Below, piece after piece: positions 45,167-54,927 of a stretch of 64,000 nt of DNA (position 1 is the first letter of the stretch; each line of letters starts with the position of its first letter). Under the pieces are notes generated by a model. That model saw nothing but the letters and a program-made list of their open reading frames with translations, made no database searches and had not been told where the DNA came from. Both the position numbers and the translations under genes were made by a program. The DNA comes from Roseovarius faecimaris (lineage in GTDB: Bacteria > Pseudomonadota > Alphaproteobacteria > Rhodobacterales > Rhodobacteraceae). The stretch lies in assembly GCF_009762325.1 (NCBI RefSeq), contig NZ_CP034348.1:1742501-1806500 (forward strand). The letters run 5' to 3'.

Positions 45167-46690
45167 TCAGTCGCGCCAGATTGCCGGGTTCAGCAAAGCG
45201 ATAATCGCCAGGGTTTCCATCCTCCCCAGCACCATCGCGGCGCTCAGGACCAGCTTGGCCGATGTACCAAGCTGCAAAAGCGCAATCGGCTCTTCCGTAG
45301 CGACCGAGGCCAGCGGACCGGTTGTCGACAGGGTGGCGATCGAAAGCACAATCGCGCTTTCAAAATCCTGTCCCAGCGCCGCCAGCACCACGGTGATCAG
45401 GGCCAGGGAAATCGCGAACAGCATGAAAAAGATCCAGGCGATGAACGCCCCTTCACGGCGGATCCTGCGGCTCTGACCGCGCGCGCGCCCCACCGAGGAG
45501 GGGTGTACCAGCCGCTCCATTTCGCGTCGGCCGTTGAGATATAGCGCGTAAACACGCAGAAGCTTCACCCCGCCCGCGGTCGTCGCGACACCTCCGCCCA
45601 CCAGGGAAAGCCCAAGCAGAATCAGTCCCGGCGTGCCCAGCCCTGACCACTCCCGCGCGGTGCCCCAGCTTGCACTTTCAAAGCCGGTTGTGCTGAGAAA
45701 GGACAGAACCGTAAAAGCACCGCCCCACAAGGCCCGTGCGGCCTGTCTGACGTTCTCCACCTCATCCACATCGAAGGCCGCAAGCCAGTGACGCGCGAAC
45801 AGCAACAGCGGGACAATGGCCACCAGCAACAGACCGATGCGGAATTCAGGGTCATTGAGAAAGCTCGATTTCTGCATGGTCGCGGTATCGGACGAAAAGG
45901 TGAGACGCGACAGCGCGAACAGCAGGAAGAGGAACATCACCGCCTCTCCGCCAAAGCCGGATGCGCCGTTCTGCACGCCTCCCACCGATGAAATACCGCT
46001 GGTGGCCATCACCGACATGGCATGGATCAGGGCCACGAAGGACCGGTCGCCATTCAGCAGCAGGAGAAACCAAAGCGCTGCGGTCAGCGCCACATAAAGC
46101 GGCCCCAGCGCATAGGTGATCTGTGCCAGCCGCTTGGCGGAATTGGCCCGTTCGAACCGATCCATCTGGATGCCCCCCTGCCCCGGCTCGGCGCTCGCGG
46201 TCACTTCAAAGCCGCCCAGGTTGAGCGGCGCCAGCACCGCGCTGGCCGACACCCAGATGAGAAGCCCCCCCATCCAGCCGACAAGCCCGCGCCACAGATG
46301 AAGGCTATCGACCAGCCGCCCCGGATCCTGATCAAAGATCGGCAGCCCGGTGGTGGTGATAGCCGAGACCATTTCGAGATAAGCGTTGATGAAGCGCGTC
46401 GTCTCAAGCCCCTCGTAAAAGGGCACGGCCAGGTAAAGCGGCAGCAGAGTATAGGCCAGAAGCAGCGAAAGCAGGTTGCCAAAATCGCTGTTATCCGTGC
46501 GTTCGCGGCCCGACATCGCCAGCCCGATGATCATCACAAATGCCAGTCCCAGAACCGACGCATAGAAAAACACCCGCGCCACCGAATGATCCTGACGTGT
46601 CAGCGCGTCGATCGCCGGCAGCAGCATCATCAGCGCAGATATGCCTGACAGGATCAGGATCAGCGGGAAGGAAAGCAGCCGGTCCTGCAT
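45167..46690 (-). CDS. trkH: Trk potassium uptake protein TrkH
   Basis: 507 aa, about 10 membrane helices with four pore loops: ITTTGLPIFD, MATSGISSVGG, LSTTGFESAS and LSTTGPLASV, each a degenerate K+ filter with its central Gly. It forms the K+-conducting dimer of the Trk system, gated by TrkA. It begins 2 nt after the trkA stop and has a weak RBS of its own, so it depends on coupling. Confidence 0.95.
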   Translation of the reverse strand: MQDRLLSFPLILILSGISALMMLLPAIDALTRQDHSVARVFFYASVLGLAFVMIIGLAMSGRERTDNSDFGNLLSLLLAYTLLPLYLAVPFYEGLETTRFINAYLEMVSAITTTGLPIFDQDPGRLVDSLHLWRGLVGWMGGLLIWVSASAVLAPLNLGGFEVTASAEPGQGGIQMDRFERANSAKRLAQITYALGPLYVALTAALWFLLLLNGDRSFVALIHAMSVMATSGISSVGGVQNGASGFGGEAVMFLFLLFALSRLTFSSDTATMQKSSFLNDPEFRIGLLLVAIVPLLLFARHWLAAFDVDEVENVRQAARALWGGAFTVLSFLSTTGFESASWGTAREWSGLGTPGLILLGLSLVGGGVATTAGGVKLLRVYALYLNGRREMERLVHPSSVGRARGQSRRIRREGAFIAWIFFMLFAISLALITVVLAALGQDFESAIVLSIATLSTTGPLASVATEEPIALLQLGTSAKLVLSAAMVLGRMETLAIIALLNPAIWRD

Positions 46691-46692
46691 GA

Positions 46693-48069
46693 TCAGAAAA
46701 AGTCGATCGAGACCTGCAAGAGCTGCTCGACCTCTGCCACATCCGAGGCCATCGCGAAGATGACGATCACATCGCCCGCCTCGATCCTGAGCCCTCCGGT
46801 GGGCTTGTGTATCTCGTCGCCCTTCTTGACGGCCCCCACCAGCACGCCTTCGGGGAAATCAATGTCGCGGATCGCGGATCCGGCAATGGTGGAGGTTGAA
46901 AGCACTTCGGCCTCGATCACTTCCGCTTCGGCATCGCCGATGGAATACACACCGCGCACCCGGCCATGGCGGATGTGGCGCAGGATCGAACTCACCGTCG
47001 TGGCACGCGGATTGATATAGGCGTCGATGCCCAGCGGCTCCAGCAGCGGGATCAGGGTCGGATCATTGATCAGGCTGATCGCCATCGGACATCCCTCAGC
47101 TTTGGCGCGTACGGCGGCAAGCATGTTGGTCTTGTCGTCATCGGTCACGGCCAGCACCGCATCCGCCCGCGCGATCCCCGCCTCTCCCAGAAGTGACGCA
47201 TCCAGCCCGTCGCCATGCAGAACGATGGTGCGTTCCAGCGCATCCGCCGCCTTTTCGGCAATGCTCCGGTTTTTCTCGATCACCTTGGCACGGATCCTGT
47301 CGGTGCGTTCTTCAAGCGCCTTCGCGACTGCCAGGCCGATATTGCCGCCGCCCACGATCACGATCCGCTCTTGTTTGGTCTCCGACTTGCCGAACACCTC
47401 CAGCGTGCGCGGAATATCCTCGACAGGGGCAAACACATAGGCCTCATCCCCGACAAACAGCTGATCCCCCGCTTCCGGTGCAAAAAGCCGTCCTTCGCGG
47501 CGCACGGCCAGAACCAGCACGCGCAGGGTCGAGAACAGATCGCTCAGCTGGCGCAGGGGCGTGTTGACGACCGGACAATCCTCTTCCAGGCGCAGACCCA
47601 TGAGTTGCGCCTTGCCGTCAAAGAAGCGTTCCGTGTCGAAGGCCGCTGGTGCCGCGAGCCGCTGCAAAGCCGCCTCGGCCACTTCGCGTTCGGGGCTGAT
47701 CACCACATCGATCGGCATGTGGTCGCGGCGATACAGGTCGGAATAGATCGCATCGAGATAGGATTGCGAGCGCAGACGGGCAATCTTGCGCGAGATGGCA
47801 AAGACCGAATGCGCCACCTGACAGGTCACCATGTTGACCTCGTCCGAATAGGTGGCGGCAATGATCATATCTGCATCGCGCGCGCCGGCCCGGTCCAGAA
47901 CGTCGGGATAGCTGGCAAACCCCGCCAGGCCCTGAACATCCAGCGTATCGGTGGCACGGCGCACCAGATCGGGATTGTTATCGACAACCGTCACGTCGTT
48001 CTTTTCGCCGGAAAGATGGCGGGCGATCTGCCAGCCCACCTGCCCTGCGCCGCAGATGATGACCTTCAT
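46693..48069 (-). CDS. trkA: Trk potassium uptake regulatory protein TrkA
   Basis: 458 aa with the full double arrangement: TrkA_N (MKVIICGAGQVGWQIA), TrkA_C, TrkA_N (RIVIVGGGNIGLAVAKAL) and TrkA_C ending VSIDFF. Binds NAD(H) and ATP and gates TrkH from the cytoplasmic side. RBS GAGG upstream. It follows the ntr genes on the same strand but is separated from ntrX by a plus-strand lipoprotein gene and palindromes, so it probably has its own promoter. Confidence 0.96.
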   Translation of the reverse strand: MKVIICGAGQVGWQIARHLSGEKNDVTVVDNNPDLVRRATDTLDVQGLAGFASYPDVLDRAGARDADMIIAATYSDEVNMVTCQVAHSVFAISRKIARLRSQSYLDAIYSDLYRRDHMPIDVVISPEREVAEAALQRLAAPAAFDTERFFDGKAQLMGLRLEEDCPVVNTPLRQLSDLFSTLRVLVLAVRREGRLFAPEAGDQLFVGDEAYVFAPVEDIPRTLEVFGKSETKQERIVIVGGGNIGLAVAKALEERTDRIRAKVIEKNRSIAEKAADALERTIVLHGDGLDASLLGEAGIARADAVLAVTDDDKTNMLAAVRAKAEGCPMAISLINDPTLIPLLEPLGIDAYINPRATTVSSILRHIRHGRVRGVYSIGDAEAEVIEAEVLSTSTIAGSAIRDIDFPEGVLVGAVKKGDEIHKPTGGLRIEAGDVIVIFAMASDVAEVEQLLQVSIDFF

Positions 48070-48163
48070 AGGGCTTGCCTCATCTCATTTGAGGGTTTTG
48101 AATGACAGAAGGGCCGGGCCTGGTCAATCCATGAAAGGCGGCCCGTCACCGATGGGGGCCACG

Positions 48164-48634
48164 ATGCTGTATCGAGTTATGGGTGTTCTGGGTCTGAGTG
48201 TTCTTGCGGGCTGCACGTCCCTGAGCCTGTTTTACAAGGAAGGCACGCCGGTTCAGCGGCTCAACGCCGATCTGGGCGCTTGCAAGCAGAAAGGATTTGA
48301 AACCATTCCTGTCGACCAGGATACCCGGTTCATTCCCGGTTCCGAAACGCCCCGGACATTCTGCGACGCGAATGGCTATTGTCAGACGGTCTGGGTTCAG
48401 ATCACCCCGGACCGGATTGAGACATATGATGCCAATGAAGGCTTGCGCGAGGATTTCGTCGAAGCCTGCATGGCCCAACGCGGCTATCAACCGGTGCGAC
48501 TGCCTGCTTGTAACGACGCGGTGGTGCGGGAGACGACATTGTCACCGACCCGTGTTCTGCCTCCGCTGTCCGCGCAAAGCTGTGCTATCCGGCTGAAAAC
48601 AGGGCAATATCAGATCGTTACACCTCCGGATTGA
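48164..48634 (+). CDS. hypothetical lipoprotein
   Basis: 156 aa from ATG with GGGGG 6 nt upstream; starts at 48131 or 48152 are possible but less well supported. Signal peptide and lipobox LAGC (Cys17). The mature part has several paired Cys (GACKQKG, RTFCDANGYCQ, EACMAQRG, PACND, QSCAIR), suggesting disulfides in a small outer-membrane lipoprotein. No family recognised. It lies on the opposite strand between trkA and ntrX and ends at tandem palindromes. Confidence 0.72.
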   Translation: MLYRVMGVLGLSVLAGCTSLSLFYKEGTPVQRLNADLGACKQKGFETIPVDQDTRFIPGSETPRTFCDANGYCQTVWVQITPDRIETYDANEGLREDFVEACMAQRGYQPVRLPACNDAVVRETTLSPTRVLPPLSAQSCAIRLKTGQYQIVTPPD

Positions 48635-48685
48635 GAAAATTCGTACGAATTTTCTTGGGCCAAGATTTTTCCTACGAAAAATCTT
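48634..48685. repeat. tandem AT-rich palindromes (bidirectional terminator or REP-like element)
   Basis: A perfect 22-bp palindrome (half-site AGAAAATTCGT, 48634-48655) is followed 6 nt later by AAGATTTTTC-4 nt-GAAAAATCTT (48662-48685). They lie between the convergent lipoprotein and ntrX stops. Such symmetry could end transcripts from both sides, or be one copy of a dispersed intergenic repeat. Confidence 0.7.
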
Positions 48686-48711
48686 ATGACGCCCACCGAA
48701 ACCGTAAGCGG

Positions 48712-50103
48712 TCAGACATGCGCCCCGCGCGCACCCGCTTTCGAGCCGGTCACCACGCCGAGCGACTTCAGCTTGCGGTGCAGCGCCGAGCGTTCCATGC
48801 CCACAAACTCCGCCGTGCGGCTGACATTGCCACCAAACCGGTTGATTTGCGTCAGGAGATACTCCCGTTCAAACGCCTCGCGCGCCTCGCGCAAGGGCAT
48901 GGTTGCCACGGCACCCGAGAGGACAACCCGCCCTTCGTCCGTGCTTTCGGGCGTGCTCTCGCCAGGCAGCTCGCCGGTCTGGATCGGTCCCGTTCCATCC
49001 CCCAGGATCAGCACCCGTTCGATCACGTTGCGCAACTGCTTTACATTGCCAGGCCAGCTCATGGTTTGCAGAAGGGCCGAAGCCTCTTCACTTAAGCTTC
49101 GGAGTGGAAGCCCTTGTGTTTTATTGAACAAATCAATGAAATGCTCAGCCAGGATCGGGATATCCTCGCGCCGCTCTTCGAGGGAGGGCACTGCGACGGG
49201 CACGACATTCAGCCGGTGATACAGCTCGCGGCGGAACCGCTCGGCCTCGATCTCGACTTCCAGATCGCGATTGGTGGAGGAAATCACTCGCAGATCCACA
49301 CGCACCTTCTCAGCCCCGCCCACGCGCAGAAACGTCTGATCCACCAGCACACGCAGGATTTTTGACTGCGTTCCCAGCGGCATATCCGCCACCTCGTCGA
49401 AGTAGATCACCCCGCCATTGGCTTCGTCCAGCAGGCCAGGCTCGATCCCCCGCTCCCCGTTTTCGCGCCCGAAAAGCACCTCTTCCATCCGGTCCGGTTC
49501 AATTGATGCGCATCCCACAACAACGAAAGGGCCGCTGGAGCGGTTGGAATTGGCGTGTATATAGCGCGCTGCAAGTTCCTTGCCGGACCCTGCGGGGCCG
49601 GTCAGCATCACCCGGCCATTCGACTTGGTCACCTTGTCGAGCTGGCTGATCAGCATGCGCAATGAGGCGGAGTCTCCGAGGATCTCAGCAGGCTCCGTAT
49701 CGCGTTGTTTCAGCGCTATGTTCTCACGCCGCAGATGCGCCGTTTCCATTCCCCTGCGGATCACTACCAGCAACTGATCGATGTTGAAGGGCTTTTCGAT
49801 AAAGTCATAGGCCCCCTGCTTGATCGCCGCCACGGCAATCTCGATATTGCCATGACCCGAGATAATCACCACTGGCACTTCCGGATAATCTCGCTTCACG
49901 GTCTTCAGGATGTCGATCCCGTCCATCTGGCTATCCTTCAGCCAGATATCCAGGATAAGCAGCGCCGGACGCTCTTCGGTGATGGCCGCCATACACTCGT
50001 CGGAATTGCCCGCACGCCGTGTGCTGAACCCTTCATCCTCAAGAATATCCGCGATCAGCTCTCGGATATCGCGCTCGTCGTCAACAATCAGAATATCGCC
50101 CAT
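48712..50103 (-). CDS. ntrX: nitrogen regulation response regulator NtrX
   Basis: 463 aa, RBS GAGGG. Receiver domain with D52 in LLILDIWL, an AAA+ domain (Walker A GPAGSGKE 169-176, Walker B GVIYFDEVAD 231-240) and a Fis-type helix-turn-helix (GNVSRTAEFVGMERSALHRKLKSLG). The sigma54-contact motif GAFTGA is absent: FGRENGERGIEPGLL occupies its place. It therefore probably does not remodel sigma54 holoenzyme. Partner of NtrY just upstream; in Rhodobacter NtrYX affects respiration and photosynthesis genes. Confidence 0.94.
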   Translation of the reverse strand: MGDILIVDDERDIRELIADILEDEGFSTRRAGNSDECMAAITEERPALLILDIWLKDSQMDGIDILKTVKRDYPEVPVVIISGHGNIEIAVAAIKQGAYDFIEKPFNIDQLLVVIRRGMETAHLRRENIALKQRDTEPAEILGDSASLRMLISQLDKVTKSNGRVMLTGPAGSGKELAARYIHANSNRSSGPFVVVGCASIEPDRMEEVLFGRENGERGIEPGLLDEANGGVIYFDEVADMPLGTQSKILRVLVDQTFLRVGGAEKVRVDLRVISSTNRDLEVEIEAERFRRELYHRLNVVPVAVPSLEERREDIPILAEHFIDLFNKTQGLPLRSLSEEASALLQTMSWPGNVKQLRNVIERVLILGDGTGPIQTGELPGESTPESTDEGRVVLSGAVATMPLREAREAFEREYLLTQINRFGGNVSRTAEFVGMERSALHRKLKSLGVVTGSKAGARGAHV

Positions 50104-50110
50104 TTTACCC

Positions 50111-52378
50111 TCACACTGCCTGTCTGGCGGCCTGCAGCGGCCCCGTGGATTCACCTCCGATCAGAGGCAGGCGGATCACCGCCATGGCGCCCTGATGGGC
50201 ACCTGTTTCAAATGGCGGCGCATCCTCAAGCGTCAGCGTTCCGCCATGTTCTTCAATGATTTTCTTGACGATGGGTAAGCCAAGCCCGGTGCCCTTGTCG
50301 CGAGTGGTCACGTAGGGCTCAAAGAGTCGCGAACGATCCTGCGGCAAACCGATGCCATTGTCGGCGATACGGATGACCGCCGCCCCGTCATCCACGGCGC
50401 TGCTCACCCGTATCAATGGCACATAACCGTCTGGCGCCTCACCTTTTTCCACAAAACTTTCAATAGCTTCACCTGCGTTCTTCAACAGGTTTGTCAAGGC
50501 CTGGCTGATCATGGTCGAATCCAGATCGGCACGCAGTTCATCCAGGGTGAAATCGGTTTCGAACCGCACATCGGGTTGCCCGCTTTCCTGAAGCAACGTC
50601 GCTTCGCGGACCAGCCTGGACAGGCTTTCTTCCTTGGTTTCAGGTTCTGGCATACGCGCAAATTTGGAAAATTCGTCCACGATCCGGCGAAGATCGTTGG
50701 TCTGGCGCACCACCACATCGGTGAGTTGTTCGAGCTGCTCGGCCTGCTCGGTGTCAAGCTGGCGTCCGAATTTACGCTTGATCCGTTCCGCGCTGAGCTG
50801 GATCGGCGTGAGCGGGTTCTTGATCTCATGTGCAATACGCCGCGCCACATCGCCCCAGGCGGCCATCCTCTGCGCGCTTACCAGGTCGGTGACATCGTCG
50901 AAGGCCACAACATATCCCTCGCGCTTGCCATCCTCGGAGCGGCGGGTTGACATCCGCACCAGAAGGTTTTCCTGACGCTGGCCGCGGATCACCTTGATTT
51001 CTTCCTGAACAAAGCCCGACGCATTGCCCTTGAGACGCTGAAACAGGGCGCCGAATTCCGGAACGGCCACCGCCAGATCAAGCGATTGCTGGTCCTCGTG
51101 CCAGTCAAGAAGCCGCTCTGCCGCGCGGTTCACGAAAGTAACCCGGCCGCGTGCATCTAGCCCGACCACCCCGGACGACACAGACCCCAGCACCGAGTCA
51201 AACAGGCGTCGCCTGCGCTCAATCTGTTGCGTGTTGGTCAGAAGCCGGTCTCGCTGGCCCTTGAGCTGCCGGGTCATCTGGTTGAAGTAGGTGGACAGCA
51301 TGGCGATCTCGTCATCGCCTTCTTCTTCACGCACCTTCACATCCAGATCGCCCTCGCCCACGCGCTGCGCCGCAGAGGTCAGCCGTCCGACCGGGCGCGA
51401 CAGCCGCTCGGCAAACCACATGCCAAGCCAGACAGCGGCAAGGATGAGGATCACCGCGAATCCCAGATAAAGCAGGCCAAACTCAAACAGCACCCGGTCC
51501 CGTTCGCTTTCGCGCTGCTGATAGAAACGCGCGGTTTCCTGGGTCTCATCGAGCAGGTTGAGAATATCGCCATCCACATTGCGGCTGACATAGAGATAAC
51601 GGTCTGTGATCGCCTCCAGCGGCATCAGGGCGCGAAACTCGTTATTGTCCCAGTCCCGGATCACAAGGACCCCGTCCTCACGCGCCGCCTCGAACTGCTC
51701 GGGACTGGGCTGCTCATAATCGAAGAGATAGGAGCGTTCACCGCGTGCACGGATCTCGCCTGTACCATCGATCACATACGCCTCGCGCAGCCCGCGCTGA
51801 ATTTCACGTTGCCCACGGGACAGCACCTGCCGGATATCGCCATCGTCGATGAAAACGGCCGCGCGCTTGGTTGCATTGATGACCGAGGCGAGCACCCGCG
51901 CATCGGTGACAAGGTCGCGGCGGTGTTCGTCCTCATAGGCTTGCGCCGCAGCGACAGAGCTGTCGACCACGCGCCCCACCCGGTCGGAAAACCACGCTTC
52001 AAGTCCCATATTTACCGTGAAGGTGGCAAAGATGGCCACGGTGATCGTCGGCGCCAATGCCATGATCGCGAACACACCGGTCAGGCGAAGATGCAGCCGC
52101 GAGCCGGCCGAATGCTGTCGCCGGTCGGCGACCATCTGCACGACACGCTGCAAAACGAGGGCGGCGACGATGATCACATAGATCAGATCGGCCAGCAGGG
52201 CGATCCGCAGCAGGTTCGATGAACTGCCCTGGTCCAGCGGGCCCATCACCAGGTAGGTGACAAGCGCCAGCAACGGCCCGAGAATGACCAGCCCCAGGGT
52301 GGCCGCATTCTGCAAACGGCGCAGCCTGCGCAGTTGACTGATGCGTTCCCATGTCAATCTGCGTGTTCCGACTGCCAC
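50111..52378 (-). CDS. ntrY: nitrogen regulation sensor histidine kinase NtrY
   Basis: 755 aa from GTG with GGGGAG 6 nt upstream; an earlier GTG at 52420 adds 14 residues but lacks an RBS. Membrane helices near 30-50, 60-80 and 105-130 precede a ~150-residue extracytoplasmic sensor region. Then come a fourth helix, HAMP (RLSRPVGRLTSAAQRVGEGD), a PAS domain, HisKA with [20 protein letters not shown] and HATPase with NGIGLP and GTGLGLPIVKKI. It phosphorylates NtrX. Its stop is 7 nt from ntrX. Confidence 0.94.
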   Translation of the reverse strand: MAVGTRRLTWERISQLRRLRRLQNAATLGLVILGPLLALVTYLVMGPLDQGSSSNLLRIALLADLIYVIIVAALVLQRVVQMVADRRQHSAGSRLHLRLTGVFAIMALAPTITVAIFATFTVNMGLEAWFSDRVGRVVDSSVAAAQAYEDEHRRDLVTDARVLASVINATKRAAVFIDDGDIRQVLSRGQREIQRGLREAYVIDGTGEIRARGERSYLFDYEQPSPEQFEAAREDGVLVIRDWDNNEFRALMPLEAITDRYLYVSRNVDGDILNLLDETQETARFYQQRESERDRVLFEFGLLYLGFAVILILAAVWLGMWFAERLSRPVGRLTSAAQRVGEGDLDVKVREEEGDDEIAMLSTYFNQMTRQLKGQRDRLLTNTQQIERRRRLFDSVLGSVSSGVVGLDARGRVTFVNRAAERLLDWHEDQQSLDLAVAVPEFGALFQRLKGNASGFVQEEIKVIRGQRQENLLVRMSTRRSEDGKREGYVVAFDDVTDLVSAQRMAAWGDVARRIAHEIKNPLTPIQLSAERIKRKFGRQLDTEQAEQLEQLTDVVVRQTNDLRRIVDEFSKFARMPEPETKEESLSRLVREATLLQESGQPDVRFETDFTLDELRADLDSTMISQALTNLLKNAGEAIESFVEKGEAPDGYVPLIRVSSAVDDGAAVIRIADNGIGLPQDRSRLFEPYVTTRDKGTGLGLPIVKKIIEEHGGTLTLEDAPPFETGAHQGAMAVIRLPLIGGESTGPLQAARQAV

Positions 52379-52477
52379 GCGCGGCTCCCCAAAAATTGTG
52401 TAACGCAGCAGCGCCCACACCCAGATGTAGTGGCCTCAGGGTCAGTGCACCCTTATCGCCACAAAGCTGTTGCAGTT

Positions 52478-53839
52478 TTACATCAATTTCCGGCGGCGTG
52501 TCACGCGAATATCAAGCTCGGTGATCTTCTTGCGCAGAGTATTGCGGTTAATGCCGAGCAATTCGGCACACTTGGCCTGATTTCCGCCTGTCGCCTCTAG
52601 TGAAATCTCGATCAGCGGCGTTTCAATTTCGCGCAGAATGCGTTGGTACAGGCCCGAAGGCGGCAGAATCGCCCCATGCATATCGAAGTATCGCTGGATA
52701 TGCGTTCCAACAGATGCCGACAGGCTTTCACCGCCCGGTCCCTTGCGCACGGCGCTGAAATTGGGCTGCGCGCTGAGCGCCTCAGCGGCCTCGGATTCGC
52801 TGATTTCCTGCGCCTGTGCGGTCAGGCCAAGCCGCTTCACGATATTCTCAAGCTGCCGGACATTGCCCGGCCAGCTATAGCGCCGCAGAAGATCATCCGC
52901 GCCAGGGCTCAGATGCCGCTGTGTCTGGCCATCCCGTTCGGCCTGGGTCAGGAAATGCTCGGCCAGAAGCGAAATATCGTCACTGCGGTCCCGCAATGCC
53001 GGCACATCGATCATCGCCCCCGTGATCCGGTAATAAAGATCGTCCCTCAGCCCGTCCGGACCGCTTTCCTGTCCCGGTAGACTGACCCGCGTGGCCACGA
53101 AGCGTGGTGCGTCGTCGCCGGCCTCGTCCATCATGCGCACCACATAGCTTTGCGCCTGTACATCGAAATCCCCGATTTCATCCAGCAGGATCGTCCCCCC
53201 CTTCGCCCGCGCCATGATCCGTGACACGCTTTCGGCTTCGGTCAGGTCGGTCGATGTGACGGTAATCAGGGGCCGGGCGCGCCGGTCGGACAGGTTGTGC
53301 AGGGTGCGTGCAATCAGGGTTTTGCCAGTCCCTGACTCGCCGCAGATCATGACCGGCAATTCCGCGTTCATCACCCGCGCCACAACGCGGTAAAGTGCCT
53401 GCATGGCCGGTGTGCGACCCACAAGGGGCAATTCATCGGGATGCGATGCCGTATCGGGGGCGGGCGCACGGCGCGCGGAGCTTTGCAGCGCGCGCGCCGT
53501 GCGCTTCATGATGTCAGGCAGATCGAAGGGTTTGGGCAGATAGTCGAACGCCGCCGCCTCCTCAGCCTTGATCGCGGTCATGATTGTGTTCTGCGCCGAG
53601 ATCACGATCACCGGAAGGCCCGGGCGGTCCTGGGCGATCTTGGGCAGCATTTCCAGCCCGTTTCCGTCGGGCATCATCACATCCGTGATCACCGCGTCGC
53701 CCTTGCCCTCACCAACCCAGCGCATAAGCGTGGTCAGGCTCGATGTGGCGTGCACCCGGCACCCCGCGCGTGTCAGAGCCTGAGTCAAAACCGTACGGAT
53801 CGTCCGGTCATCATCAGCAACCAATACCGTACCATCCAT
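52478..53839 (-). CDS. ntrC: nitrogen regulation response regulator NtrC (GAFTGA-less)
   Basis: 453 aa, RBS AAGGAGG. Receiver D53 (ITDVMMPDG), AAA+ domain with Walker A GESGTGKT (167-174) and Walker [11 protein letters not shown], and a C-terminal Fis helix ([20 protein letters not shown]). About 18 residues, including the whole GAFTGA loop, are missing between the Walker boxes compared with E. coli NtrC. R. capsulatus NtrC is known to have this deletion and to activate sigma70 promoters. Its start overlaps the ntrB stop by one base. Confidence 0.95.
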   Translation of the reverse strand: MDGTVLVADDDRTIRTVLTQALTRAGCRVHATSSLTTLMRWVGEGKGDAVITDVMMPDGNGLEMLPKIAQDRPGLPVIVISAQNTIMTAIKAEEAAAFDYLPKPFDLPDIMKRTARALQSSARRAPAPDTASHPDELPLVGRTPAMQALYRVVARVMNAELPVMICGESGTGKTLIARTLHNLSDRRARPLITVTSTDLTEAESVSRIMARAKGGTILLDEIGDFDVQAQSYVVRMMDEAGDDAPRFVATRVSLPGQESGPDGLRDDLYYRITGAMIDVPALRDRSDDISLLAEHFLTQAERDGQTQRHLSPGADDLLRRYSWPGNVRQLENIVKRLGLTAQAQEISESEAAEALSAQPNFSAVRKGPGGESLSASVGTHIQRYFDMHGAILPPSGLYQRILREIETPLIEISLEATGGNQAKCAELLGINRNTLRKKITELDIRVTRRRKLM

Positions 53840-54927
53840 CAGGAGACCTCCTTCTTGTGATTTGCCGATGCGTCGTCGGCACGAGGCAAGGACAGCTTGA
53901 CGACGGTGCGCCCCGGCACCGAGCTGATCGAAATCCAGCCGCCATGGTCGTTCATGATCTTTGCCGCAAGCGCGAGGCCCAGCCCCGTTCCGTTGTCGCG
54001 GCCGGACACGAAGGGCTCAAACACCTCCGCCTGTATGTCCGGAGGGAGGCCCGGCCCGTCATCCACCACCTCGATCTGCAGGGGCAAAGCCTGATCCGGC
54101 GCTCCGTCACGATGCACCCGAAGCGAGGGCTCGTAATAGCTGCGCAGCTGGATCGTGCCGCCGGTCGGCCCGGCCGCCTCGGCTGCGTTCTTGAGCAGGT
54201 TTAGGATCACCTGCAAAAGCTGGTCCGCATCGCCAAGCGCCAGCGGCAAAGAGGGGTCGTAAAGCTCTTCGATGGTCATCTGAGCGGCAAACCCGAGGCC
54301 CGCGGATTTGCGCGCCCGGTCCAGCACATCATGCAGGTTGATGGGCCGAAGCCGCGGTTGACTGACATTGCCGAACTGTTCCACCTGGTCCAGCAGCGCC
54401 ACGATCCGGCGGCATTCGCTGACGATCAGATCGGTCAATTCCTGATCCTCCGCCTCCAGCGTCATCGACAGAAGCTGCGCGGCCCCGGTGATCCCGGCAA
54501 GCGGGTTTTTGATCTCATGCGCCAGCATTTCGGCCATTCCGATGGCGGATTTGGCCGCGCGCCCGACCGATAGCCGTTGTGACATCCGCCCGGCCAGTTC
54601 CCGTGGCGCGATATGCAGGATCATCTGCCCCGACTGCCCAGCGAGAGGCGCGATATGCAGATTACATTGCACGGGCACCCCATGTCCGGTGCTCACGTCC
54701 ACATCATTGACGAAAAGCGGTGCGTCATGGGCCCGGGCACGCCGGAAGGCCTCCTCAAGAGGCGCGTCAACCGACAGACGGTCCCAGACCGGTTGCCCGG
54801 CCACGGCCTTTGACGAACTCATCAGAAAGCTTTCCGCCGCCGGGTTGATGGCGCTGATGCGATCCTCTTCATCCAGGATCAGCACCGGGGTGGGCAACGA
54901 GGTCCAGATCATGTCCTGCAAACTCAT
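53839..54927 (-). CDS. ntrB: nitrogen regulation sensor histidine kinase NtrB
   Basis: 362 aa, cytoplasmic. PAS domain (~10-110), HisKA with H137 in [19 protein letters not shown], HATPase with [16 protein letters not shown] and [14 protein letters not shown]. It phosphorylates or dephosphorylates NtrC depending on PII. It begins in a 4-nt overlap (ATGA) with the dusB stop, as in the Rhodobacter nifR3-ntrB-ntrC operon. Confidence 0.95.
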   Translation of the reverse strand: MSLQDMIWTSLPTPVLILDEEDRISAINPAAESFLMSSSKAVAGQPVWDRLSVDAPLEEAFRRARAHDAPLFVNDVDVSTGHGVPVQCNLHIAPLAGQSGQMILHIAPRELAGRMSQRLSVGRAAKSAIGMAEMLAHEIKNPLAGITGAAQLLSMTLEAEDQELTDLIVSECRRIVALLDQVEQFGNVSQPRLRPINLHDVLDRARKSAGLGFAAQMTIEELYDPSLPLALGDADQLLQVILNLLKNAAEAAGPTGGTIQLRSYYEPSLRVHRDGAPDQALPLQIEVVDDGPGLPPDIQAEVFEPFVSGRDNGTGLGLALAAKIMNDHGGWISISSVPGRTVVKLSLPRADDASANHKKEVS

